Shown here: piece by piece, positions 1 to 5,562 of the stretch
Position numbering within the stretch: the first letter of the stretch is position 1
How the letters are laid out: every line of letters starts with the position of its first letter
NCBI GenBank assembly: GCA_023392205.1
Contig: JAEVZN010000319.1
Span: 1-11,291 of the forward strand
From: Pseudomonadota bacterium
GTDB lineage: Bacteria > Pseudomonadota > Alphaproteobacteria > Rhizobiales > Xanthobacteraceae
Direction of reading: 5' to 3'
DNA length: 11,291 nt
Program-made: the position numbers and the translations under genes
The notes under the pieces: generated by a model
Database searches by the model: none
What the model was told of the DNA's origin: nothing
The model's input: the letters and a program-made list of their open reading frames with translations, nothing else

Positions 1-455
1 GCGCGCGCCAGCGCCACGCGCTGCCGCATGCCGCCGGACAATTCGCGCGGTCGCTTCTCGCGGAAATTCCAGAGGTCGACCATCCGCAGCAGCGTCTCGG
101 CACGCACCCGGTCCTCCGAGGCGATGCTGCGGCACATATCGACCGGGAACAGCACATTCTCCAGCACGCTGCGCCACGGCAGCAGCGTGGGGTCCTGAAA
201 CATCATGCCGGCTTCGGTCTGCGGTCCCGTGACCGTCAGACCGTCGAGCGTTGCAACACCCGATGTCGCGGATTCCAGACCCGCAAGCATCAGCATCAAC
301 GTGCTCTTGCCGCAGCCGGACGGACCGAGGATCGAGACGAAATCGCCACGGGCGATTTCGAAGCTCGCTTCGGCCACCGCTTCCACGTCGCCCGACGGTG
401 TCTCATAGACCTTGCGCAGGCGATCCGCGGTGATGGCGTTGAACGGCGCGGACAT
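1..455 (-). CDS. NitT/TauT-family ABC transporter ATP-binding protein (partial, C-terminus cut off)
   Basis: This is the N-terminal 151 residues of a cytoplasmic ABC ATPase that would energise the importer served by the solute-binding protein just upstream. Visible motifs are Walker A GPSGCGKST at residues 44-52, the Q-loop in MMFQDPTLLPW (Q87), and the signature LSGGMRQRVALAR from about residue 139. The Walker B and H-loop lie beyond the left edge, so the gene is cut by the window and not shown to be broken. The LLPW sequence after the Q-loop and the SGGMRQR signature are typical of the SsuB/TauB/NrtD branch (sulfonate, taurine, nitrate and pyrimidine-type importers). The ATG at 453-455 begins four bases after the stop of the solute-binding gene, so the two are almost certainly cotranscribed. 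Substrate cannot be told from an ATPase. A permease gene is expected further left. Confidence 0.93.
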   Translation of the reverse strand, partial: MSAPFNAITADRLRKVYETPSGDVEAVAEASFEIARGDFVSILGPSGCGKSTLMLMLAGLESATSGVATLDGLTVTGPQTEAGMMFQDPTLLPWRSVLENVLFPVDMCRSIASEDRVRAETLLRMVDLWNFREKRPRELSGGMRQRVALAR

Positions 456-459
456 GGCG

Positions 460-1590
460 TCAGCCGAGAATGGCCGCGTATTCAGCCACATTCTTGCGCA
501 CGTTGTCCCATTCCGCAGGCGTCAGCTTCACCGCACCGGCAAAGTCGTTGTTGAACAACGTCGATGCATCCGGCTTTTTGGCATCCTTCGGGGCGCCGAA
601 TTCCATCACCAGATCGACCATTTCCGCGGCCTTGGCCATATCCGTGTAGCCGATGGAATGCGTCTGCGCCTCCTTCGACATGACCGTGTAATGCATCATC
701 GCCTGGGAGATCTTTGCGTTCTCGCGCCCGCCTTTGGTGACGGCCATTTCCGGAACTTCCTTGAGGAAGATGTCGATGCCCGCTTCCGGATCCTTCAGCG
801 CGAAGGCAAGACCTTCGGTCAATGCTTCCGTCATCGCGCGCGACAATTCCTTGTCCTTGGCGAGGTTGTCTCGGGTGGTGACCACCTGCCCGGAATAGAG
901 CGATACGCCCGCTTCATTCCACGGCATGAAGCGGCAGGGCTGCTTCATCGCCAGCATGACCGGCACGCTGGAGGTCGCGATCGAGGTGATGGCGTCGACC
1001 TGCTTGTTGGCCACGCTCTGCTCGATCACGCGGTTGTCCATCTGCACCATGGTGATGCCGGACGCATCGATGCCGGTCTTGCGCACATAGGCGGGCCAGT
1101 ACGGCGCCTCGGCGGATGTCGGCACGGTGCCGATCTTCTTGCCTTCGAGATCCTTCGGCGTCTTGATCGGGCTGTCGTCGCGGACCACCATGCCCATGGT
1201 CGAGTCATAGCCGAGTGTCGCCATGGCAACGAGCGGAAGCCCGCGCGCGGCGCCGAGAATGGTGCCGCCGGCAAAGATGAATCCGTAATCGAATTCTCCC
1301 GCACCGACCGCCTGCGCGGCGGCGACCGATCCGAAGCCGCGGCTGATGGAAATATCGATGCCACGTTTTTTGAAATAGCCCTGGTTCTTTGCGACATAGG
1401 CGAACAGCGACGAACCGTTGGCAAGCCAGGGCAACGTGAACTTGACCGGCTTTGCGCCCTGCGCAATCGCAGGTGTCGGGAATTGCGGCGCCGCAACCGC
1501 AACCGGCAGAGCCGCGGCGGCTTTCAGAAGGGATCGGCGTGAGAATGACATTGTGCCGGCAGCATTCGAACGGTGCATCTTGTCTGACAT
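460..1590 (-). CDS. Tat-exported ABC transporter substrate-binding protein (NMT1/SsuA-like)
   Basis: A 376-residue periplasmic binding protein that captures the substrate for the ABC importer. The N-terminus carries a twin-arginine signal: SRRSLLK at residues 17-23, a hydrophobic AAAALPVAVAA stretch and a likely cleavage site after AIA (about residue 43). The mature protein begins with an NMT1-type lobe: KFTLPWLANGSSLFAYVAKNQGYFKKRGIDISI, then the 'GAGEFDYGF' segment typical of NitT/TauT and THI5-like binding proteins. The start at 1590 is chosen because GAGGA lies 7 bases upstream (1598-1602); an internal ATG at 1551 would still keep the Tat motif. The ATPase gene follows after four bases. 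Family members bind sulfonates, nitrate, pyrimidine precursors, aromatic acids and others, so the ligand is unknown. The context suggests the nitrogen compound degraded by the neighbouring enzymes. Confidence 0.92.
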   Translation of the reverse strand: MSDKMHRSNAAGTMSFSRRSLLKAAAALPVAVAAPQFPTPAIAQGAKPVKFTLPWLANGSSLFAYVAKNQGYFKKRGIDISISRGFGSVAAAQAVGAGEFDYGFIFAGGTILGAARGLPLVAMATLGYDSTMGMVVRDDSPIKTPKDLEGKKIGTVPTSAEAPYWPAYVRKTGIDASGITMVQMDNRVIEQSVANKQVDAITSIATSSVPVMLAMKQPCRFMPWNEAGVSLYSGQVVTTRDNLAKDKELSRAMTEALTEGLAFALKDPEAGIDIFLKEVPEMAVTKGGRENAKISQAMMHYTVMSKEAQTHSIGYTDMAKAAEMVDLVMEFGAPKDAKKPDASTLFNNDFAGAVKLTPAEWDNVRKNVAEYAAILG

Positions 1591-1609
1591 GTCCGGGTCC
1601 TCGAAAATT

Positions 1610-1633
1610 GCACCTTCCTTATGCAGAAGGTGC
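1610..1633 (-). promoter_or_regulatory. Perfect 8-bp inverted repeat in the leader of the solute-binding protein gene
   Basis: GCACCTTC (1610-1617) and GAAGGTGC (1626-1633) pair perfectly around an 8-base loop. On the minus-strand transcript the hairpin would form between the predicted sigma-54 start (about 1645) and the GAGGA ribosome-binding site (1598-1602), and is followed by AATTTTC. It may be an operator or an RNA hairpin controlling translation or early termination. Confidence 0.5.
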
Positions 1634-1639
1634 TTACTT
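1621..1639 (-). promoter_or_regulatory. Shared 19-bp element, copy upstream of the solute-binding protein gene
   Basis: The plus-strand sequence ATGCAGAAGGTGCTTACTT matches the copy at 2230-2248 at 16 of 19 positions, including an unbroken 9-base TGCTTACTT. It starts 30 bases upstream of the solute-binding ATG and overlaps the right arm of the inverted repeat at 1610-1633. It is a candidate binding site for a common regulator. Confidence 0.4.
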
Positions 1640-1655
1640 GTGCTCGCACAGACCT

Positions 1656-1671
1656 AGCCAGAAACGTGCCA
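1656..1671 (-). promoter_or_regulatory. Probable sigma-54 promoter upstream of the solute-binding protein gene
   Basis: Read on the minus strand the site is TGGCACGTTTCTGGCT: a perfect -24 box and a -12 box with one mismatch (TGGC for TTGC). The essential GG-N10-GC spacing is kept. The predicted start is near 1645, 55 bases before the ATG at 1590. It would let the importer be induced separately from RidA. Confidence 0.55.
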
Positions 1672-1714
1672 AGTCATTCGGCGCGATCCGGCATCGTGGT
1701 CGCACCACACGCGG

Positions 1715-2182
1715 TCAGGACACTTCGAAAATGCCATCCACTTCGACGCTTGCATTGGCCGGGAGATTGGCGACGCCGACCGATGTTCTGGCGTGACGGC
1801 CGCTCTCGCCAAACAGCGCGAACATCAGATCCGATGCACCGTTGATGACCTTCGGCACATCCGGATAGCCAGGTATCGCCAGCACAAAACCGCCAAGGCG
1901 GTGACAGCAGACCACGCGATCGAGATTGCCATCGAGCGCAAGACTGAGCGACGCCAGCAGGTTGAGCGCACAAAGCTCGGCCGCTTTCTGCCCGGAGGCG
2001 AGATCCTGCGTCTCGCCGATCCGGCCGGCAAATCGCACCGCGCCATCCCATTCGCAAATCTGGCCGGCGAGAAACACCAGCGAACCCGAGCGGGAATAGG
2101 GTTTGAACGCGCCGCGCGGCTGCGGCACGGGCGGCAATGCGAGGCCGAGCGCGGCCAGCCGCTGCGCAATCACGCCGCTCAT
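1715..2182 (-). CDS. RidA (YjgF/YER057c/UK114) family protein
   Basis: A 155-residue small cytoplasmic protein, slightly longer than the usual ~130 because of an N-terminal extension, as in the Rid subfamily annotated 'YjgF-like 1'. RidA proteins hydrolyse reactive enamine/imine intermediates or act as amidohydrolase-like partners in catabolic pathways. Family sequence is clear: VFLAGQICEWDG (about 36-47), ALNLLASLSLALDGNLDRVV (72-91), NGASDLMFALFGESGRHARTSVGVANLPANASVEVDGIFEV (114-154). The arginine that binds carboxylates in active RidA aligns with R132 in HART, so activity is plausible. It lies between the racemase-like gene and the importer on the same strand, with 124 bases to the solute-binding gene. 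It is probably a housekeeping helper for this pathway; the actual substrate is unknown. Confidence 0.9.
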   Translation of the reverse strand: MSGVIAQRLAALGLALPPVPQPRGAFKPYSRSGSLVFLAGQICEWDGAVRFAGRIGETQDLASGQKAAELCALNLLASLSLALDGNLDRVVCCHRLGGFVLAIPGYPDVPKVINGASDLMFALFGESGRHARTSVGVANLPANASVEVDGIFEVS

Positions 2183-2229
2183 GACAAGGCCCCGCGTAGG
2201 ATCGCGGCCGGGTGAAGCATGGTTCTCGT

Positions 2230-2248
2230 ATGCATAATCTGCTTACTT
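2230..2248 (-). promoter_or_regulatory. Shared 19-bp element, copy upstream of the RidA gene
   Basis: ATGCATAATCTGCTTACTT on the plus strand, in the same orientation and at a similar distance (47 bases) upstream of the RidA start as the copy before the solute-binding gene. It is followed by TTGACCA, which resembles a half-site of RutR-type TetR operators. The rest of the 259-base gap 2183-2441 shows no convincing gene or sigma-54 site for RidA. Confidence 0.4.
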
Positions 2249-2393
2249 ATTGACCAGAAATTCATCGTCATTCCGGGTGCGGTCATTGCGATCAAACCTT
2301 TCTGAAATCGAGAGAATTGCGGCTGGAAACGAGACGCCGCGCGATTGCCCGCCCCGCTCCGCGAAGATAAAAAAGCGGTGTTTTGCCTGTCTG

Positions 2394-2409
2394 AAAAGCG
2401 GAATCCGCT
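2394..2409 (-). terminator. Possible weak terminator after the racemase-like gene
   Basis: On the minus strand AGCGGATTCCGCTTTTC can form a 5-bp GC-rich stem followed by a short run of T, 33-48 bases after the racemase-like stop. A second CCGC followed by six T lies just beyond. Both are short, so readthrough into the RidA gene is possible. Confidence 0.3.
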
Positions 2410-2441
2410 GCGATTGATGAAGTCATATGCAACAGCGCCAT

Positions 2442-3188
2442 TCAATGGCTGGCGAGCAGCGTGCCGCGCCCCGCCATGCGGTCGGCAATTCCACATCGCC
2501 GCAGGGCCGTCCAATAGGTGGCCGCGTTGATTGCAATCACCGGAATGCCGAGCCAGCGCTCCGCCTCGGCGGCGATATCGACAACCGCCAGGTCGGTGCC
2601 GGCCTGCACGATCGCATCGACACCTGCATCCGCCAGCACTTTCAGTCCGTCACGGATGTCGGCTTCACTCGCATGCGCGATCTGCACTTCGCTCGGCCGC
2701 TTCAGGCTGTGCACCTTCGCGACCTCGAATCCGTGATCTTTGAAATAGCCGGCGACATGGGCATCGCCGACCGGCTGATAGGGCGTCAGGATGCCGATCT
2801 TTCGCACCTGATCGAAGCGGTTCAGGGCCTGAATGCAGGCGAAAGACCCCATTGTCACCGGCACGCCGGCGCGATCCTCAAGCTTTTCAAGCAGTTTCTC
2901 GCTGCCCGTCTTGCCGCCCCAGAAGGTCGGAATCGACATGGCCATGATGAGATGTGCGGGCTTGCAGGTCATGACGCGGTCGACACACTGGAACAGATCC
3001 GGCCCGATCGCTTCGACCATCTGTTCGAATTCCGTATCGTTGCTCAGCGGCAGATCGGGAATATGAATGCGCCCGATATGATTGGTCACACCGATGGGAC
3101 GCATAGAATCGGTTTCCGGCTGCACGGTCGTATTGGTAGACGGGATCACGATCCCGATTTTCAGGCGATAGCCCAGTCTGTCAGTCAT
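2442..3188 (-). CDS. Asp/Glu racemase superfamily protein, maleate isomerase / arylmalonate decarboxylase-like
   Basis: A 248-residue protein of the maleate isomerase/arylmalonate decarboxylase branch of the Asp/Glu racemase fold. The diagnostic N-terminal segment is GIVIPSTNTTVQPE (about 12-25), matching the PSSNT carboxylate-binding loop of that group. GSFACIQALNRF (114-125), KIGILTPYQPVGD (130-142) and IPVIAINAATYWTALRRCGI (215-234) also fit. Family enzymes use one or two cysteines, one in each lobe. Here the places expected for them read MAMSIPTF (82-89) and VQAGTDL (194-200), with no cysteine, so chemistry may differ. I chose the start at 3188; a longer frame reaching 3332 would translate the repeat-rich intergenic DNA. 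It is divergent from tetR and the first minus-strand gene of the cluster. It may process a dicarboxylic or malonate-like product. Exact function is unknown. Confidence 0.82.
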   Translation of the reverse strand: MTDRLGYRLKIGIVIPSTNTTVQPETDSMRPIGVTNHIGRIHIPDLPLSNDTEFEQMVEAIGPDLFQCVDRVMTCKPAHLIMAMSIPTFWGGKTGSEKLLEKLEDRAGVPVTMGSFACIQALNRFDQVRKIGILTPYQPVGDAHVAGYFKDHGFEVAKVHSLKRPSEVQIAHASEADIRDGLKVLADAGVDAIVQAGTDLAVVDIAAEAERWLGIPVIAINAATYWTALRRCGIADRMAGRGTLLASH

Positions 3189-3203
3189 CGGTCCATCCGC
3201 ATG

Positions 3204-3219
3204 TGGCAACGTCCTTGCA
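3204..3219 (+). promoter_or_regulatory. Weak sigma-54-like site pointing toward tetR
   Basis: TGGCAACGTCCTTGCA has one mismatch in the -24 box (A for C) and a perfect -12 box with correct spacing. Its -12 part overlaps the first copy of the TTGCAAAG repeats, and the predicted start (about 3230) is more than 150 bases from the chosen tetR ATG. It may be a by-product of the repeats, not a promoter. Confidence 0.25.
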
Positions 3220-3269
3220 AAGTCCTCGCAAGCGCCTTTGCAAAGGCGAGGTCTTTGCAAAGGCCGAGG
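3213..3269. repeat. Three TTGCAAAG repeats with a 16-bp perfect palindrome in the divergent promoter region
   Basis: Three copies of a TTGCAAAG core occur at 3213-3222, 3235-3251 and 3252-3269. The middle one is the perfect palindrome CGCCTTTGCAAAGGCG (3233-3248), flanked by a longer inverted pair CCTCGC (3224-3229) and GCGAGG (3246-3251). They lie between the divergent racemase-like and tetR genes and are candidate operators for the TetR protein. Alternatively they are part of a dispersed genomic repeat; the sequence alone does not decide. Confidence 0.6.
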
Positions 3270-3286
3270 GAAAGGCGCTATGCCTG

Positions 3287-3302
3287 TGCAAGTCCGGTGC
3301 CG
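3287..3302 (-). promoter_or_regulatory. Possible sigma-54 promoter upstream of the racemase-like gene
   Basis: On the minus strand the site reads CGGCACCGGACTTGCA: perfect -12 box and one mismatch in the first -24 base, with GG-N10-GC spacing kept. The predicted start is near 3276, giving an 87-base leader that contains the TTTGCAAAGG repeats. It stands in the divergent gap between this gene and tetR. Confidence 0.45.
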
Positions 3303-3385
3303 CCGGGATCGCGGCACGGAAAATGGGAACAAGGCCTTGCCGCCGCGAGATTAAAGGCGCCGTGCCGGGACTGGAGATGATGGCA

Positions 3386-4105
3386 ATGGCGAAATCCGCG
3401 GCCCTGCGAACGGAGATGCGCCCGCGGCCCGTGCCGCCGCGCAATACCGTCCGGCCGGCGAAAAAGCAGGTGGAACGCCGCCCGCGCGATGCCGCCGCAA
3501 CGTCCGACCGTATCCTGGAAGCGGCCATCGCCGAATTCGCCGAGCATGGCTATGCCGGTGCCCGTATCGACGCCATTGCGCAGCGCGCCGACGCCAACAT
3601 GCGGATGCTCTACCATTATTTCGGCAGCAAGAACGACCTCTACCTGCGCGTCCTCGAAGCGGTGTTCGAACGGATCCGGCTGAAAGAGCAGAAGCTGAAA
3701 CTGAAAAGCATGGCGCCGCTGCCGGCCATGATGAAGCTGTTCGACTTCACCTATGACCATTTCGGCTCGAACCCGCTCTTCATTCGCATCCTGACCAACG
3801 AGAACCTGCTCGACGGCCGGCATCTGTCCCGTTCCGTCAAGGTATCATCGTTGTCGTCGCCGCTGCTGGTGGCCATCAAGGAGGTATTGCGGCGTGGCGA
3901 GGACGAGGGCGTGTTCCGGCGCGGGATCGACCCGCTGCAACTTTATGTCAGCATGGTCGCGATGAGCTATTTCCACATTTCCAACGGACCGACGCTGTCG
4001 CATCTGTTCAGCACGAACATGTCCGCCACGCGCTGGCGCAACGAACGGCGGCGGCATGCCAGCGAGATGTTGCGGGCCTATCTGACCCTGGAGCCGACGC
4101 CATAA
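3386..4105 (+). CDS. TetR/AcrR family transcriptional regulator
   Basis: A 239-residue DNA-binding regulator. A basic, proline-rich N-terminal tail of about 35 residues precedes the TetR helix-turn-helix: SDRILEAAIAEFAEHGYAGARIDAIAQRADANMRMLYHYFGSKNDLY (about 40-86), with recognition helix ANMRMLYHYF. The C-terminal ligand/dimer domain includes PLFIRILTNENLLDGRHLSRS and LYVSMVAMSYFHISNGPTLSHLF, typical of the TetR group containing RutR- and NicS-like regulators of catabolic genes. The open frame runs upstream to 3203, but there it translates palindromic repeats. The ATG at 3386 has GGAG nine bases upstream (3373-3376), so I prefer it; ATGs at 3377 and 3380 are poorer. It sits between the two divergent halves of the cluster and probably represses them until substrate or a product binds; this is inferred from position. 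Confidence 0.92.
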   Translation: MAKSAALRTEMRPRPVPPRNTVRPAKKQVERRPRDAAATSDRILEAAIAEFAEHGYAGARIDAIAQRADANMRMLYHYFGSKNDLYLRVLEAVFERIRLKEQKLKLKSMAPLPAMMKLFDFTYDHFGSNPLFIRILTNENLLDGRHLSRSVKVSSLSSPLLVAIKEVLRRGEDEGVFRRGIDPLQLYVSMVAMSYFHISNGPTLSHLFSTNMSATRWRNERRRHASEMLRAYLTLEPTP

Positions 4106-4131
4106 CCGCACTGCGTCATCCGCCTGCCCGA

Positions 4132-4147
4132 TGGCACGTCACTTGCT
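4132..4147 (+). promoter_or_regulatory. Sigma-54 (-24/-12) promoter upstream of the molybdenum hydroxylase operon
   Basis: TGGCACGTCACTTGCT matches the sigma-54 consensus TGGCACG-N4-TTGCW at every defined position, with GG and GC exactly ten bases apart. It lies in the 141-base gap after tetR and points at the FAD subunit gene. The predicted start is about 4158, giving an 89-base leader before the GTG at 4247. Sigma-54 promoters need an enhancer-binding ATPase, commonly NtrC under nitrogen limitation. Confidence 0.82.
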
Positions 4148-4246
4148 TGATCCTGATGCAAAAGCGCGGGACGGAAAGCGGATGGCATTATTGTCGGGCT
4201 CAGGACCACAAGCGATTCACGAAATTTCAGCCGGTGGAGCCGGACG

Positions 4247-5083
4247 GTGCTGACCGGCCTGCGCTCCCGCAAGCATATCGTACCATTCGCGCTGGCCCGG
4301 CCGACAAGTATCGATGCCTGCCTGGCCTGCCTGACGGAAGGAAAGCGCGTTGCCCTCATGGCAGGCGGTCTCGATCTGATCGACCGCATGAAGTCCGGCG
4401 AGGCCTACGATATCGTCGTCGCGTTGTCCGGCATTCCCGCGCTCACGGGTATCCGCGCGGATAACGGCACCCTGACCATTGGCGCGCTCACCACCCACGC
4501 GGACTTGTCGCGCGATCCTCTCATCGCCGAGACGCTGCCCGATCTCGCGACGCTCTGGCGGGAGATTGCCAATCCGCGCATCCGTCACACGGGAACCATC
4601 GGCGGCAACCTGATGTCGGCCTTGCCGCATTACGACGCGATGCCGGCCCTGATGGCGCTCGGCGCCACCGCCACCATCGCCTCGCCCGCAAACAGTATCC
4701 GGCAGATCGTTCTGGACGAATTGCCGGGCCATCCGGCATTGCTGGTCAATGTGACCATCCCCGAAACCGGCGTCCGGCTGGTCGCCGACCGCAGCCTGCA
4801 TCCCTCCGTCGCAATCTATGCCGGCGCGACGATTGCCGAAACCAGGATCGCGAAGTTGCGCATCGCGATCGGCGGCGCATTCGCGCGCGCGCGCATGGTG
4901 AACATTCCGGTGCAGGACTTGCCACAGGCGGACCTCGGGAGTCAGGCCGCCGCATTCGCGCGGACGGTTATGGACGCATTGCCGGAGCCGCTGACCGACG
5001 GCTTTGCCAGCGCCGGCTATCGCCGCCGCATGATCGAGGTGCTGACACGCCGGGCGCTGGTCCGGCTGGGACATTTGCCGTGA
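4247..5083 (+). CDS. Xanthine dehydrogenase family, FAD-binding (medium) subunit
   Basis: A 278-residue flavoprotein subunit of a molybdenum hydroxylase, which passes electrons from the 2Fe-2S clusters to an acceptor. It has both FAD-contact segments of the CoxM/XdhB fold: ALMAGGLDLIDRMK (about 36-49) and IRHTGTIGGNLMSALPHYDAMPAL (112-134). The C-terminal domain ends in the family's SAGYRRRMIEVLTRRALVRL. It has no cysteine-rich insertion of the 4-hydroxybenzoyl-CoA reductase or YagS type. Length is usual (280-290). The start is a GTG at 4247 with GGTGGAG seven bases upstream (4233-4239). Its stop overlaps the next start by four bases (GTGA), so the three subunits are translationally coupled. 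A sigma-54 promoter match lies 100 bases upstream. Substrate depends on the large subunit and is unknown. Confidence 0.93.
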   Translation: MLTGLRSRKHIVPFALARPTSIDACLACLTEGKRVALMAGGLDLIDRMKSGEAYDIVVALSGIPALTGIRADNGTLTIGALTTHADLSRDPLIAETLPDLATLWREIANPRIRHTGTIGGNLMSALPHYDAMPALMALGATATIASPANSIRQIVLDELPGHPALLVNVTIPETGVRLVADRSLHPSVAIYAGATIAETRIAKLRIAIGGAFARARMVNIPVQDLPQADLGSQAAAFARTVMDALPEPLTDGFASAGYRRRMIEVLTRRALVRLGHLP

Positions 5084-5562
5084 CACCGATAACGATATCC
5101 CTGACAGTCAATGGCGTCGCGCGCGAATGCGACGTTGCGCCCAGCAGCGTGCTCGCGGACGTGCTGCGCGATTCACTGGGCCTGCAGGGCTGCAAGATCG
5201 CCTGCGACCAGAGCGTCTGCGGCGCCTGCACGGTGCTGGTCGACGGCGATCCCGTTGCGGCCTGTTCGAGCTTTGCCTTCGCCTCCGACGGCTGCGCGAT
5301 CACGACCGTGGAGGGCTTGCAGCAGGACGGCATTCTGCATGCCGTGCAATCGTCGTTTCTGGAAAGCGCGGCCTTTCAATGCGGATTCTGCACCTCCGGG
5401 ATGATCCTGTCGATTGTCGCGTTGCTGCGCAGCCATCCCGATCCGGATGACGACACCATCCGCGACTGGCTCGGCGGCAATGTCTGCCGTTGCACCGGCT
5501 ATGGCGCCATCGTGGCGGCGGTTCGCCGTGCTGTTCCCGCGCTCGCGCTGGAGCGGGCATGA
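5080..5562 (+). CDS. Xanthine dehydrogenase family, (2Fe-2S)-binding (small) subunit
   Basis: A 160-residue iron-sulfur subunit carrying electrons from the molybdenum site to FAD. The N-terminal plant-ferredoxin-like domain has cysteines 42, 47, 50 and 62 (C-x4-C-x2-C-x11-C, in ACDQSVCGACTVLVDGDP). The C-terminal helical domain has cysteines 101, 104, 136 and 138 (FQCGFCTSG and GNVCRCTGYG). All eight ligands of the two clusters are therefore present. Length is normal for CoxS/NdhS-type subunits. The GTG start at 5080 overlaps the FAD-subunit stop (GTGA) and has GGGA eight bases upstream. Its TGA overlaps the next gene's ATG (ATGA, 5559-5562). The overlaps imply coupled synthesis of a three-subunit cytoplasmic complex. 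Confidence 0.95.
   Translation: MTPITISLTVNGVARECDVAPSSVLADVLRDSLGLQGCKIACDQSVCGACTVLVDGDPVAACSSFAFASDGCAITTVEGLQQDGILHAVQSSFLESAAFQCGFCTSGMILSIVALLRSHPDPDDDTIRDWLGGNVCRCTGYGAIVAAVRRAVPALALERA

Noticed and set aside
412..1542. Long plus-strand open frame (376 codons) opposite the solute-binding gene
   Set aside because: It is antisense to a clearly recognisable Tat-exported binding protein; its translation is rich in Arg, His and Gly without family motifs, as usual for antisense frames in GC-rich DNA.
1696..1708. GTGGT-CGC-ACCAC inverted repeat just after the RidA stop as a terminator
   Set aside because: The stem is 5 bp with a 3-base loop and no T-run follows on the minus strand; it could be a protein site, but nothing supports termination.
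2427..3380. Plus-strand open frame opposite the racemase-like gene
   Set aside because: The minus strand encodes a recognisable PSTNT family protein; the plus-strand translation has no family features and runs through intergenic repeats.
3203..3385. Extended N-terminus for the TetR protein, starting at 3203
   Set aside because: The extra residues (such as RKRLCKGEVFAKAEGKALCLCK) are translation of the TTTGCAAAGG repeats, and the ATG at 3386 has a properly spaced GGAG.
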